Of a stretch of DNA of 21,031 bases, positions 14,510-20,491 are shown piece by piece (the first letter of the stretch is position 1; each line of letters begins with the position of its first letter). The notes beneath the pieces were generated by a model. It was not told the DNA's origin. It ran no database searches and saw only the letters and a program-made list of their open reading frames with translations. The stretch lies in IMG/VR virus record IMGVR_UViG_3300038435_000069, positions 1 through 21,031 of that record. One strand, written 5' to 3'. Source of the DNA: a virus. The position numbers and the translations under genes were made by a program.

Positions 14510-15078
14510 CAGGAGGCTCCTGTAAGGACGAGCTCGCGGTGCCACGGCGGCATGATGCGCAGGGCGTTGAGCTTGTAATCGAGGATGCCGAAGGCTTCGG
14601 CGGCGTCGTGGGATTTGGCGCCGGTGCGCGTGCGCGGCACGGTGAGACCGAGCGCTTCGGCGCGCTTGATCGCCATGAGCTTGAGATCACGGACCTCGTC
14701 GGTCCGCGGCATCGCGCCGAGGAAATGGCGGCGCCAGGTGCCTGCCGGGACATTGCTGCGCGCGATGCACAGCGCCTCGGAGAGGCTCAGGCAATGCTCG
14801 GCCAGGCCGTGCAGCACGATCGGCACCTCCGGCTTGTTGTGCCGGTCCATCTTTTCGATCGCCGAATAATCGAGCGGCTTTTCCCAGCAGATATGGTCGA
14901 TCGCGCCGAGCCGATGGAGATCGACGATATTCTGTTGGAGACGCAGATAGGCGCGCGCCCTGTATTCGGCGCTGGACGCCAACTCTTCCCAGACGCCCAC
15001 GGTCGGACGCTCCTCGCCATCAGCGAAGAGCGCCCAGCCCGTGGCGCTCATGGACAGATCGAGGGCCAGAACCCTCAT
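14509..15078 (-). CDS. RuvC-like Holliday junction resolvase
   Basis: The 189-aa protein has the RNase H fold of phage RuvC-like resolvases. The first strand is MRVLALDLSMSATGWAL with Asp7, the second acidic position is ICWEKPL with Glu66, and the closing helix is KSHDAAEAFGIL with Asp158 and Glu161. These match the catalytic acidic set of RuvC. It would cut Holliday junctions and branched phage DNA before packaging. It lies two genes before the VRR-NUC nuclease, so the phage has two candidate junction-processing enzymes. Confidence 0.85.
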   Translation of the reverse strand: MRVLALDLSMSATGWALFADGEERPTVGVWEELASSAEYRARAYLRLQQNIVDLHRLGAIDHICWEKPLDYSAIEKMDRHNKPEVPIVLHGLAEHCLSLSEALCIARSNVPAGTWRRHFLGAMPRTDEVRDLKLMAIKRAEALGLTVPRTRTGAKSHDAAEAFGILDYKLNALRIMPPWHRELVLTGAS

Positions 15079-15695
15079 CAGTTGACCGTGTGCAGGGACA
15101 GCGGCTTCTTTTCCGCCACCGGCATCTTCGGCGCTTCGCCATCGCCCATCGCGTCGACCATGTCGGGCGAGATGCCGATGCCGGCTTCCTTCATCAGGCC
15201 GTAGAGCGAGCGCAGATAGTCGTCACGCTTCTCGGTGGTCATGCCGAGCATGGCGTTGACCGACTTCGCTGCCGCCTTGTTGCAGTGGCAATCCTTCTCG
15301 ATGACCTTCCATGCGGCGCTGAGATCGCCGCGGGTCTTGGCGCCGTCTTCGATCGCCGGGGCAATGTCGCCACGCATGACCTCGATCGCGCGGGTAAAGT
15401 CGGGCTTCTTCGCGTCGCCGCTGGCGTCGCTCTTCTTCGGTTTCGCCATGTCAGGCTCCTTCGTCGTCGTGCTGTCGATCCCCGACAGCGGGGCAATGGG
15501 TGTGGAGATGGGTGGGCAGATGACCTTGGAGATCGGCTCGAAAGCCTCGGGAGGCGGCGGATCAATCGCATCGGCCTCGTCGTGAAGCTGGGCTTCGGCG
15601 ACGGAGATGCCGGCCACGCGCGCCGCATCCGTCATCGACATGAGGCGGCGGCTCTGCCGGTAGATGCGAAGCTGGACGGAGCCCCCGACAGACAT
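15078..15695 (-). CDS. Conserved phage protein with an internal start (205 aa)
   Basis: The 205-aa frame has two parts. Residues 1-45 include MSMTDAARVAGISVAEAQLH, which looks like a small helix-turn-helix, followed by a Pro-rich linker. Residue 83 is an ATG (15449) with AAGGAG 6 bases upstream. The remaining 123 residues (DFTRAIEVMRGDIAPAIED, DLSAAWKVIEKDCHCNKAA, DDYLRSLYGLMKEAGIGI) are what I know as a stand-alone conserved protein of alphaproteobacterial phages. So one frame may give both a fused long form and a short form. The upstream start overlaps the methyltransferase stop (TGATG). The function of the core is unknown. Confidence 0.75.
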   Translation of the reverse strand: MSVGGSVQLRIYRQSRRLMSMTDAARVAGISVAEAQLHDEADAIDPPPPEAFEPISKVICPPISTPIAPLSGIDSTTTKEPDMAKPKKSDASGDAKKPDFTRAIEVMRGDIAPAIEDGAKTRGDLSAAWKVIEKDCHCNKAAAKSVNAMLGMTTEKRDDYLRSLYGLMKEAGIGISPDMVDAMGDGEAPKMPVAEKKPLSLHTVN

Positions 15696-16276
15696 CAGGC
15701 GGCCTTCCAATCAAGGAATCCGCCAGTCCACGGGCCTACGTGACTGTGGTCCCAGACGAACCAGGCGAAGGCGATAACGCCGTGACCGTCGCCCGCCTCC
15801 TGGAGCTTGCCGCGCTGCATCGGTACGCGCCGCGACATGATCCACACGCGAGCGAGCGGGGTGTTCGGAAACCATTTCCCGCGTTCGACGCCTTCGAGAA
15901 AGGCAAGGCGCAGGAAGAGCGCGACCTTGCCTGTGGTGAGCTGAAGCGCGCGGTCGGTAAACTCGACCGCCCAGCGGAACGGAGGATTGGTCACGATGTT
16001 GGGTGCGATCGGCGACCACTCCATCAGGAAGTCACGGCCGCCTTCACCATAACCTCGGTCGATCAGGTCGGTGCTGATGACGGTGTGACCAGAAGCCTCG
16101 AGCACGCGGGACATATCGCCCTCGCCGCATGCCGGCTCCCAGATCGGCCCTTCGAATTGCTCGACCGACAGCAACGCCCGGGTCGCGCCGGGATGGGTGG
16201 GATAGAAATCCTCGGGATGGCGGTTGACCGGATCATCGGTCTGCGCCCGCGCGAAAGCTGAGCCGGAGGCGCCCAT
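15695..16276 (-). CDS. Phage DNA methyltransferase (N6-adenine type, probable)
   Basis: The 193-aa protein is a compact S-adenosylmethionine-dependent methyltransferase. Motif I is EPACGEGDMS (47-56), the acidic end of the second strand is VISTDLIDRG, and the catalytic motif IV is VTNPPF (95-100), which is typical of adenine-N6 enzymes. A target-recognition part is very short or missing. Phage enzymes of this kind can protect their own DNA from host restriction. The start and stop both overlap neighbours by one base. No restriction enzyme gene lies nearby. Confidence 0.82.
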   Translation of the reverse strand: MGASGSAFARAQTDDPVNRHPEDFYPTHPGATRALLSVEQFEGPIWEPACGEGDMSRVLEASGHTVISTDLIDRGYGEGGRDFLMEWSPIAPNIVTNPPFRWAVEFTDRALQLTTGKVALFLRLAFLEGVERGKWFPNTPLARVWIMSRRVPMQRGKLQEAGDGHGVIAFAWFVWDHSHVGPWTGGFLDWKAA

Positions 16277-16851
16277 CAGTAAGCCTGCGCTTTCTCGCGT
16301 TCCTGCTTCGCCTGCATGTCGCGGGTGACCTGGTCGATGATCCGCCGAGCTTCATCCTCAGCGGACTCGATGCCGAGATCGGCCTCGATGATGCGGCGCG
16401 CTTCCACCGCCGGGATATGCTTCCAGCGGACGAGCCATTTATATTCGTCGCGCCGCTCGGGCGGGCACCAGGACAACATTGTCTCGGACGTTGCGCGCCC
16501 AGCCTTGGCGCGGACTTCCGGCGATCGGTTCTTCGCCAAGACATCCGGCCGGCTGAGCACCGTCGCATAGATGAACTTGCCGTGCTCGACGCGGCTCGCG
16601 CGGACTTCCGGGCGCTGGTTCACCTCACGGACGCGCGCGATATGGGCGGCTCGATAGGCTGGATCGTCGAAGTTCGCGCGGATCGCTGCCAGCCGACGCT
16701 CTTCTAGCACCGGATCGGCCGCTATCTTCATGATCGAGCAGCGGCGGCAATGCGTCGTCGGCTTGGCCGCCGCGCAATTATCCCGGTTTTGGCAATGAGA
16801 CCGTGCAGGCTGAGTTTCGGCCGTCGCGAAGGAGGAGGGATCGAGCTTCAT
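16276..16851 (-). CDS. Cys-rich NUMOD-like phage protein (191 aa)
   Basis: The 191-aa protein has an N-terminal Cys/His cluster (SHCQNRDNCAAAKPTTHCRRC) that could bind zinc. Then come short repeated units of the form 'pe-v-RA' with paired basic residues (FDDPAYRAAHIARVREVNQR, RPEVRASR, SPEVRAKAG), like the NUMOD modules of homing endonucleases. The C-terminal part (WCPPERRDEYKWLVRWKHIP, EARRIIEADL) is a block I associate with alphaproteobacterial prophages. No HNH or GIY-YIG catalytic core is visible, so it is probably a DNA-binding protein and not a nuclease. The ATG at 16851 stands 2 bases after the upstream stop. Confidence 0.75.
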   Translation of the reverse strand: MKLDPSSFATAETQPARSHCQNRDNCAAAKPTTHCRRCSIMKIAADPVLEERRLAAIRANFDDPAYRAAHIARVREVNQRPEVRASRVEHGKFIYATVLSRPDVLAKNRSPEVRAKAGRATSETMLSWCPPERRDEYKWLVRWKHIPAVEARRIIEADLGIESAEDEARRIIDQVTRDMQAKQEREKAQAY

Positions 16852-16853
16852 GC

Positions 16854-17633
16854 TCAGTGCCTCAGGAACGCAATGGTGCGATCGCTCTGGAAGCAGAAAC
16901 CGCAGGTCGCGCAGCACGCCGCAGCGTCGACCTGCGCCGGGCAGATCACATGATCGGTGTCCCCGACGGCATCGACGACGACGCTGCCGTCGGTTGCCCC
17001 CCCCCATCCGCTGAAGCGCATCCGGAACCGGTCGCCGCGATAGCCCAGGATCTCGGCGAGGGCCGAGCCGATGGGATCATCATGCGGATCGCGCGCCGTG
17101 TAACCGAACACGTTGAGCGCGGGATAGCTTTCCAGCGCTTCGGCCCACAGCTCGACATAGTCGGTGGAGTAGAAGTCGCCGAGGACATGGAGGCGAACGA
17201 CGAAGCCGCCGGGATGGAGCTGCTGCAATAGCGCCAGCTCTTCCCAAAGGGCTTCCTCGAAGGCCCGGTCATGCACGATGCGCTGGGCATAATGCATGCC
17301 GTTGCCATAGCAGGCGTCGATGACCGCACAGGTTGCGGGACAGGTCTTCCGCTCTTCGAGCGTGAGCGTGAAAATGGGGAATCCTTCCCATGGTCCACGC
17401 TGCACCCGGTTGCCGATCTTGGGGCTGTTGACACCGCTCTTCAGGATCCGCTTCAGGCGCGGATCGCCGACGGCCATGACGGTGCTCGGGAAGATGGTGC
17501 GGGGCTCGCGGAGCGCGGCATGATCAGCCGGCAGAACAACGCCGGCGCGCCGCGGCTTGGGAGCAGCAAACCGCCGGAGATTGTCGGGAGCGCGAGCAAA
17601 GACGGTCTCGCCGTCGCCGGACCGAAAGCTCAT
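16854..17633 (-). CDS. GP88-family phage protein with Cys clusters
   Basis: The 259-aa protein matches the phage 'gene product 88' family as I know it: SPKIGNRVQRGPWEGFPIFT, LEERKTCPATC, a long helical middle, and RLHVLGDFYSTDYVELW. Two Cys groups stand out: CPATCAVIDACYGN near residue 100 (CX3CX5C) and CCATCGFCF near the C-terminus (CX2CX2C). Together they suggest bound metal or an iron-sulfur cluster; the barrel-like alternation of strands and helices in between recalls radical-SAM folds, but this is tentative. The start overlaps the upstream stop as ATGA. A run of nine C (16997-17005) lies in the gene and keeps the frame. Confidence 0.8.
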   Translation of the reverse strand: MSFRSGDGETVFARAPDNLRRFAAPKPRRAGVVLPADHAALREPRTIFPSTVMAVGDPRLKRILKSGVNSPKIGNRVQRGPWEGFPIFTLTLEERKTCPATCAVIDACYGNGMHYAQRIVHDRAFEEALWEELALLQQLHPGGFVVRLHVLGDFYSTDYVELWAEALESYPALNVFGYTARDPHDDPIGSALAEILGYRGDRFRMRFSGWGGATDGSVVVDAVGDTDHVICPAQVDAAACCATCGFCFQSDRTIAFLRH

Positions 17634-18100
17634 GCCGTCCTCCCATCGATAATTGCGAGGCGCTGGCGCCACCCGTCGTACATCGCGCCGGCGGCCTCGA
17701 TCGCGGCGCGGTCCTCGACGAGCTCCTCGTCGGTCATGACCTCGTCCTCGAGGTTCTCGGCGATCGCGGCCTGAGAGCGCGCGACGATCGTCAGAGCGCG
17801 GCGATCGGACACGACAGCGCCATCGAGCGGCACGACCTTCAACCCGATCAGCGCAAAGGCGGCATTGGCAAAGCGACCATTCCAGCGCTTGCAGGCGCGG
17901 AGCAATGTCGTCGCCGACATCTCAGCATTGGCTTTACGGTAAGCGGCGGCCTGGTCGTCGCTCTTGCCGAGCTCGGCGCCGAGATCCTCATCGGTCAGGC
18001 CGTCTTCCTCCTTGATGGCCTGCAAGGACTCGCCGAGCGTCGAAAGCAGTTTGGAACCGGAAACGGACCTATAGGAACCGTGGATTGTCGGGGCGCTCAT
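17630..18100 (-). CDS. CII-like early regulator (156 aa)
   Basis: The 156-aa protein has a probable helix-turn-helix near residues 22-75: LGESLQAIKEEDGLTDEDLG, AELGKSDDQAAAYRKANAE and MSATTLLRACKRWNGRF. Such proteins occur close to cro in alphaproteobacterial prophages, where they resemble CII-type transcription factors. The C-terminal half is helical (ENLEDEVMTDEELVEDRAAI). It is joined to both neighbours by ATGA. DNA binding is fairly likely; whether it turns genes on or off cannot be seen. Confidence 0.72.
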   Translation of the reverse strand: MSAPTIHGSYRSVSGSKLLSTLGESLQAIKEEDGLTDEDLGAELGKSDDQAAAYRKANAEMSATTLLRACKRWNGRFANAAFALIGLKVVPLDGAVVSDRRALTIVARSQAAIAENLEDEVMTDEELVEDRAAIEAAGAMYDGWRQRLAIIDGRTA

Positions 18101-18444
18101 GACTTAGAGCTCCCCAACATGAGAAACGTAGTCGAACCATTCCGCACACGTCGGAACCGAGCGATCCGGGTACCGCCCGCGATAGGCTGTCGGACCTTGC
18201 GAACCGTTGGGGGGGGGGAATGATCTGCAAAGCCTGGAACGGCGCGAAGCGCGACCGCGACGATGCCGCGATCGGTCAGGCGGACATGGCCGCGCTCCGC
18301 CAGCCGCTCGGCCATGCGATAGCCGAAACCCTTGTCGCGCCCCATCGCCTTCGACAGCCCAAACCGCGTGATCGGGGCAGGGGCGGCACGGATTACGTCC
18401 ATCGCGAGCTGTTGCGTCGGTGTGAGGCTGAACAGCGCGCTCAT
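18097..18444 (-). CDS. Winged-helix protein with a C10 tract (115 aa)
   Basis: The 115-aa protein has a winged-helix-like N-terminal half: TPTQQLAMDVIRAAPAPITR, LSKAMGRDKGFGYRMAERLA and ERGHVRLTDRGIVAVAL. The C-terminal half is basic and Pro-rich (HSPPPTVRKVRQPIAGG). The codons for SPPPT contain ten C in a row (G10 at 18209-18218 on the plus strand), and slippage there would shift the frame. ATG at 18444 overlaps the deformylase stop as ATGA. It is probably an early DNA-binding regulator. Confidence 0.7.
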   Translation of the reverse strand: MSALFSLTPTQQLAMDVIRAAPAPITRFGLSKAMGRDKGFGYRMAERLAERGHVRLTDRGIVAVALRAVPGFADHSPPPTVRKVRQPIAGGTRIARFRRVRNGSTTFLMLGSSKS

Positions 18445-18908
18445 GAGTTGGCTGCCCACGCCTTGTCGGTGATCAGGACGCCGTCGAGATGGTCGATCTC
18501 ATGCTGAACGACGCGCGCGATCAGGCCGGCGAAGGAGCGCGATTGCGGCGCGCCCATCACGTTTTTCCATTCGACATCGCACTTCGCCGGCCGCCAGACC
18601 GGGCGATGCCGTTGCGGCGGTACCGACAGGCAGCCTTCACGCATTACCGCCTCGCGATCCAGCGAGCGGACGATGACCGGATTGGCCATGGCGATCAGCT
18701 CGCCCTCGACCTCGACGACGATCAGGCGCAGCGGCGTTCCGATCTGGACCGCCGACAGGCCGAGGCCGCGCCACTGCCGCATCGTCATAGTCATCGTCGC
18801 GGCAAGGCCGGCGAGATCCTCACCGAACTCTTCGACCGGAACGGAGACCTCGCGCAGCAGCGGATCATCGTCACCCAAGACCCGGGGCAGGATCATCGGC
18901 ACGTTCAT
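18441..18908 (-). CDS. def: Peptide deformylase
   Basis: The 155-aa enzyme removes the formyl group from the N-terminal methionine of new proteins. All three family motifs are present: GLGLSAVQ (48-55, with the oxyanion Gln55), EGCLS (91-95, metal ligand Cys93) and QHEIDHLDG (135-143, metal ligands His136 and His140, catalytic Glu137). The protein ends 12 residues after motif III, so the C-terminal helix of E. coli Def, about 169 residues, is missing. A short C-terminus is known for phage-encoded deformylases. It is the second gene of the early operon, joined to cro by ATGA, and so would be made at once after induction. Confidence 0.95.
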   Translation of the reverse strand: MNVPMILPRVLGDDDPLLREVSVPVEEFGEDLAGLAATMTMTMRQWRGLGLSAVQIGTPLRLIVVEVEGELIAMANPVIVRSLDREAVMREGCLSVPPQRHRPVWRPAKCDVEWKNVMGAPQSRSFAGLIARVVQHEIDHLDGVLITDKAWAANS

Positions 18909-19132
18909 GCGGCGCGCTCGGTGGCGGTGGGCACTTCTTCAACGATAAACTGCTGCCAAGACAGCGCGTGACCGCGAGCCAGCGCCTTATCGATTATGAG
19001 CTGCCAATATTTCGGCGGAATGCTTTCGCGATTGCGCCATTGGCGGACGGTGACCCCTGGCATGCCGAGGTCAGCGGCCATGGTCTCGGCGTTGCCGTCC
19101 CATGGCTCGAAGATGTGCGCGAGCTTTGACAT
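18905..19132 (-). CDS. Cro-like regulator
   Basis: The 75-aa protein has one helix-turn-helix (AETMAADLGMPGVTVRQWRN, then RESIPPKYWQLIID), as in small Cro-type repressors that recognise their operators as dimers. It faces the cI gene across the operator region and leads the early operon. Start ATG 19130-19132 is preferred; the frame is open upstream but would cross the operators. There is no Shine-Dalgarno sequence, and the promoter at 19141-19168 would start RNA within about 3 bases of the ATG, so its mRNA may be leaderless. Confidence 0.85.
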   Translation of the reverse strand: MSKLAHIFEPWDGNAETMAADLGMPGVTVRQWRNRESIPPKYWQLIIDKALARGHALSWQQFIVEEVPTATERAA

Positions 19133-19140
19133 GCCGCAAA

Positions 19141-19168
19141 CTGATACAGCACGTATCGACAACGTCAA
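19141..19168 (-). promoter_or_regulatory. Early lytic promoter (PR-like) for cro
   Basis: On the minus strand, TTGACG (-35, 19163-19168) is separated by 16 bases from TATCAG (-10, 19141-19146). The -10 overlaps one operator half-site and the -35 overlaps the other operator, so bound repressor would cover the promoter. The same plan recurs at 20417-20444. Transcription should begin near 19133-19135, practically at the cro ATG. Confidence 0.65.
19143..19157. promoter_or_regulatory. Repressor operator 1 at cro/cI
   Basis: Perfect palindrome GATAC-N5-GTATC (arms 19143-19147 and 19153-19157), 15 bases in all. It is the usual size of a lambdoid operator. A second one lies 24 bases further right, and two more of the same form lie near 20404-20442. 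Confidence 0.8.
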
Positions 19169-19183
19169 TACCTCTCGTATCGG
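19156..19183 (+). promoter_or_regulatory. Weak promoter for cI (PRM-like), overlapping the cro promoter
   Basis: On the plus strand TCGACA at 19156-19161 is separated by 16 bases from TATCGG at 19178-19183, a mirror image of the cro promoter on the opposite strand. The -10 is poor, as is usual for maintenance promoters. Initiation near 19190 would leave a leader of about 15 bases before the cI ATG at 19206. Confidence 0.4.
19167..19181. promoter_or_regulatory. Repressor operator 2 at cro/cI
   Basis: Palindrome AATAC-N5-GTATC, arms 19167-19171 and 19177-19181, with one mismatch to the perfect form. Its centre is 24 bases from operator 1, about two helix turns, which allows side-by-side binding of repressor dimers on one face of the DNA. 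Confidence 0.75.
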
Positions 19184-19205
19184 ACCGGGCTTTAGTCCTG
19201 TCTCG

Positions 19206-19889
19206 ATGTCGAATCAGGCCGACCGTCTCAGAGAAGCCCGCCTCAAGGCCGGCTATTCGTCAGCTTCGGCGGCAGCTCGCGCCTTTGGCTGGACTGAATC
19301 CGCCTATCGTCACCATGAAAACGGCACGCGCCCATTCGATATAGAAACGGCCAAGCGCTACGGTCGCGCGTTCAAGGTTAATCCCGGCTACCTCCTCGCG
19401 CTCGACAAGGTTACCGGGCAAGCGCCGGTCACAAGCGAGCAGGGCGAGATCACCGTGATCGGCGCGGTCGAGGCGGGCATGTGGCGTGAACAGGCCGAGT
19501 GGCCGTTAGAGGATCAATATACGATTGAAGTTCCGGCATCACCGATTCCGGGCGAACGCTTTGGGCTGGTCATGCAAGGGCTGTCGATGGACAAGACCAT
19601 TCAGCCGGGCTCGACGCTGGAGTGCCTGCGCATTCTTTTCGGTGTCTATACGCCGCAGCCCGGCGATCTTGTGATCGTTGAACGCAAGCGCCACGATCTT
19701 ATCGAAACCACTTGCAAGCGGCTGCATTTGACTTCGGAGGGGATCTGGCAACTGCTATGCGAGAGTACCAGACCGGAGTTTCAGGCGGTAATCGAGATCG
19801 GCAAGCCCGACCCGGACCAGATCACCGATGATGAATATCGCGTAGTGGCTGTTGTGCTCAGGGCTTACCAATTTCATTTTCGGCGATAA
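19206..19889 (+). CDS. CI-like prophage repressor (HTH plus S24 peptidase)
   Basis: The 227-aa protein keeps the lytic genes off and is inactivated after DNA damage. The N-terminal XRE-type helix-turn-helix covers about residues 5-68 (LREARLKAGYSSASAAARAF, ESAYRHHENGTRPF). The C-terminal part is an S24/LexA-like self-cleaving domain: cleavage site Ala90-Gly91 in GAVEAGMW, nucleophile Ser127 in QGLSMD, and Lys171 in TTCKRL. Both catalytic residues and the cleavage site are present, so RecA-stimulated autocleavage is expected. Start ATG at 19206 is chosen because in-frame ATGs further up lie at or beyond the operators. Its stop is one base from the stop of the convergent 59-aa gene. Confidence 0.93.
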   Translation: MSNQADRLREARLKAGYSSASAAARAFGWTESAYRHHENGTRPFDIETAKRYGRAFKVNPGYLLALDKVTGQAPVTSEQGEITVIGAVEAGMWREQAEWPLEDQYTIEVPASPIPGERFGLVMQGLSMDKTIQPGSTLECLRILFGVYTPQPGDLVIVERKRHDLIETTCKRLHLTSEGIWQLLCESTRPEFQAVIEIGKPDPDQITDDEYRVVAVVLRAYQFHFRR

Positions 19890-19890
19890 G

Positions 19891-20070
19891 TCACCACCCA
19901 GCGCGGTTGATCATGTCCGCGCATATCCCGATCGATATCAAGGCCCAGAGCGTTAATAGCGCCCCGCCACGCCATCTCGGTGCGAAGAGCATCCGACCGC
20001 CGGTGATCAGGCAAAGCGCAGCCATCACTCCCGCCACGATTGCGGCAGCAGTGTACATCACCATCGTCAT
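19891..20070 (-). CDS. Small two-helix membrane protein (59 aa)
   Basis: The minus-strand frame from ATG 20068-20070 to TGA 19891-19893 encodes 59 residues. There are two hydrophobic segments, YTAAAIVAGVMAALCLITGG (about 6-25) and ALLTLWALISIGICADMI (about 38-55), joined by a basic loop (RMLFAPRWRG). The loop charge puts it on the cytoplasmic side, with both ends outside. It begins 6 bases after the stop of the secreted-protein gene, so the two form an operon. Other ATGs stand at codons 3 and 5. A holin shape is possible, but no endolysin gene is near. The function is unknown; a lysogeny-linked membrane role, such as exclusion of other phages, is conceivable. Confidence 0.6.
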   Translation of the reverse strand: MTMVMYTAAAIVAGVMAALCLITGGRMLFAPRWRGGALLTLWALISIGICADMINRAGW

Positions 20071-20076
20071 CGCTGT

Positions 20077-20352
20077 TCAGTAACCGCGCGACCGGTCCCA
20101 GCTCGGCCTGGTCGATCCCGTCAGGCTATTCGTTGATCGGTTCGGATCCCGGGTGCCTGTCTGGCCGGTGTAGGGGTTGTAATTGCCCTGCGCAGAATAG
20201 TTGTTGTAGCGCGAGCTATCGGGCGTGCTCCGATAATGCGGCTGAACATATGTGCCGTCGCTGCGCATATAGCCCTGAACGTGAGTGCTGGACTGTGCCA
20301 GCGCTGGGGCCGCTGCGGCTATCGCGAGCAGCAGAGCTAAAACCTTCGTCAT
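20077..20352 (-). CDS. Secreted small protein with signal peptide (91 aa)
   Basis: The 91-aa protein starts MTKVLALLLAIAAAAPALAQ, a clear Sec signal peptide with a likely cut after ALA. The mature part (HVQGYMRSDGTYVQPHYRST, RYNNYSAQGNYNPYTGQTGT) is the short Tyr/Asn/Gly-rich module seen in many proteobacterial exported proteins ('GY.R.DGTYV.PHYRS...NY...GN.NPYTG..G'), whose role I do not know. GGGAGA lies about 8 bases before the ATG at 20352; a GTG just before it is the alternative. The gene lies between cI and the second operator pair, opposite in direction to cI, which is a usual place for a lysogenic-conversion gene. Confidence 0.82.
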   Translation of the reverse strand: MTKVLALLLAIAAAAPALAQSSTHVQGYMRSDGTYVQPHYRSTPDSSRYNNYSAQGNYNPYTGQTGTRDPNRSTNSLTGSTRPSWDRSRGY

Positions 20353-20403
20353 CACCGTTCTCCCACGGACGAAATCCGTAGGTGGAACGATTGCATATTA
20401 GTC

Positions 20404-20418
20404 GATACAAGATGTATT
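20404..20418. promoter_or_regulatory. Repressor operator 3 (distal pair)
   Basis: GATAC-N5-GTATT, arms 20404-20408 and 20414-20418, one mismatch from a perfect palindrome. It carries the same motif as the cro/cI operators about 1.24 kb away. Its right half merges with the -35 box of the rightward promoter. Confidence 0.75.
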
Positions 20419-20444
20419 GACATAGCCGATACGTGATGTATCAA
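20417..20444 (+). promoter_or_regulatory. Second lytic promoter, repressed by CI, reading rightward
   Basis: TTGACA at 20417-20422, a 16-base spacer, and TATCAA at 20439-20444. The -35 is a perfect consensus. The layout (operator, TTGAC, operator with the -10 in its end) matches the cro promoter position by position. It should drive the 103-aa gene at 20540 and the repeat-protein gene. Initiation near 20451 gives a leader of about 90 bases. Confidence 0.7.
20428..20442. promoter_or_regulatory. Repressor operator 4 (distal pair)
   Basis: Perfect GATAC-N5-GTATC, arms 20428-20432 and 20438-20442. It is 24 bases from operator 3, exactly the spacing of operators 1 and 2. It overlaps the -10 of the rightward promoter. 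Confidence 0.8.
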
Positions 20445-20491
20445 CACTCCACCGCCGGAGCATTTCCCCCCGCTCTGTCTCCGGCGCCCCA

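Noticed and set aside
15695-16276. Methyltransferase considered as part of a restriction-modification system
   Set aside because: No restriction endonuclease gene adjoins it; both neighbours are conserved phage proteins without such motifs, so a solitary phage enzyme is more likely.
16997-17005. C9 run considered as a frameshift in the GP88 gene
   Set aside because: The reading frame continues with expected family sequence and the Cys-rich C-terminus on both sides, so the gene is intact as given.
19891-20070. Two-helix 59-aa protein considered as a holin
   Set aside because: Topology would allow it, but the gene lies in the immunity region, next to a secreted protein and not an endolysin, and far from the late genes.
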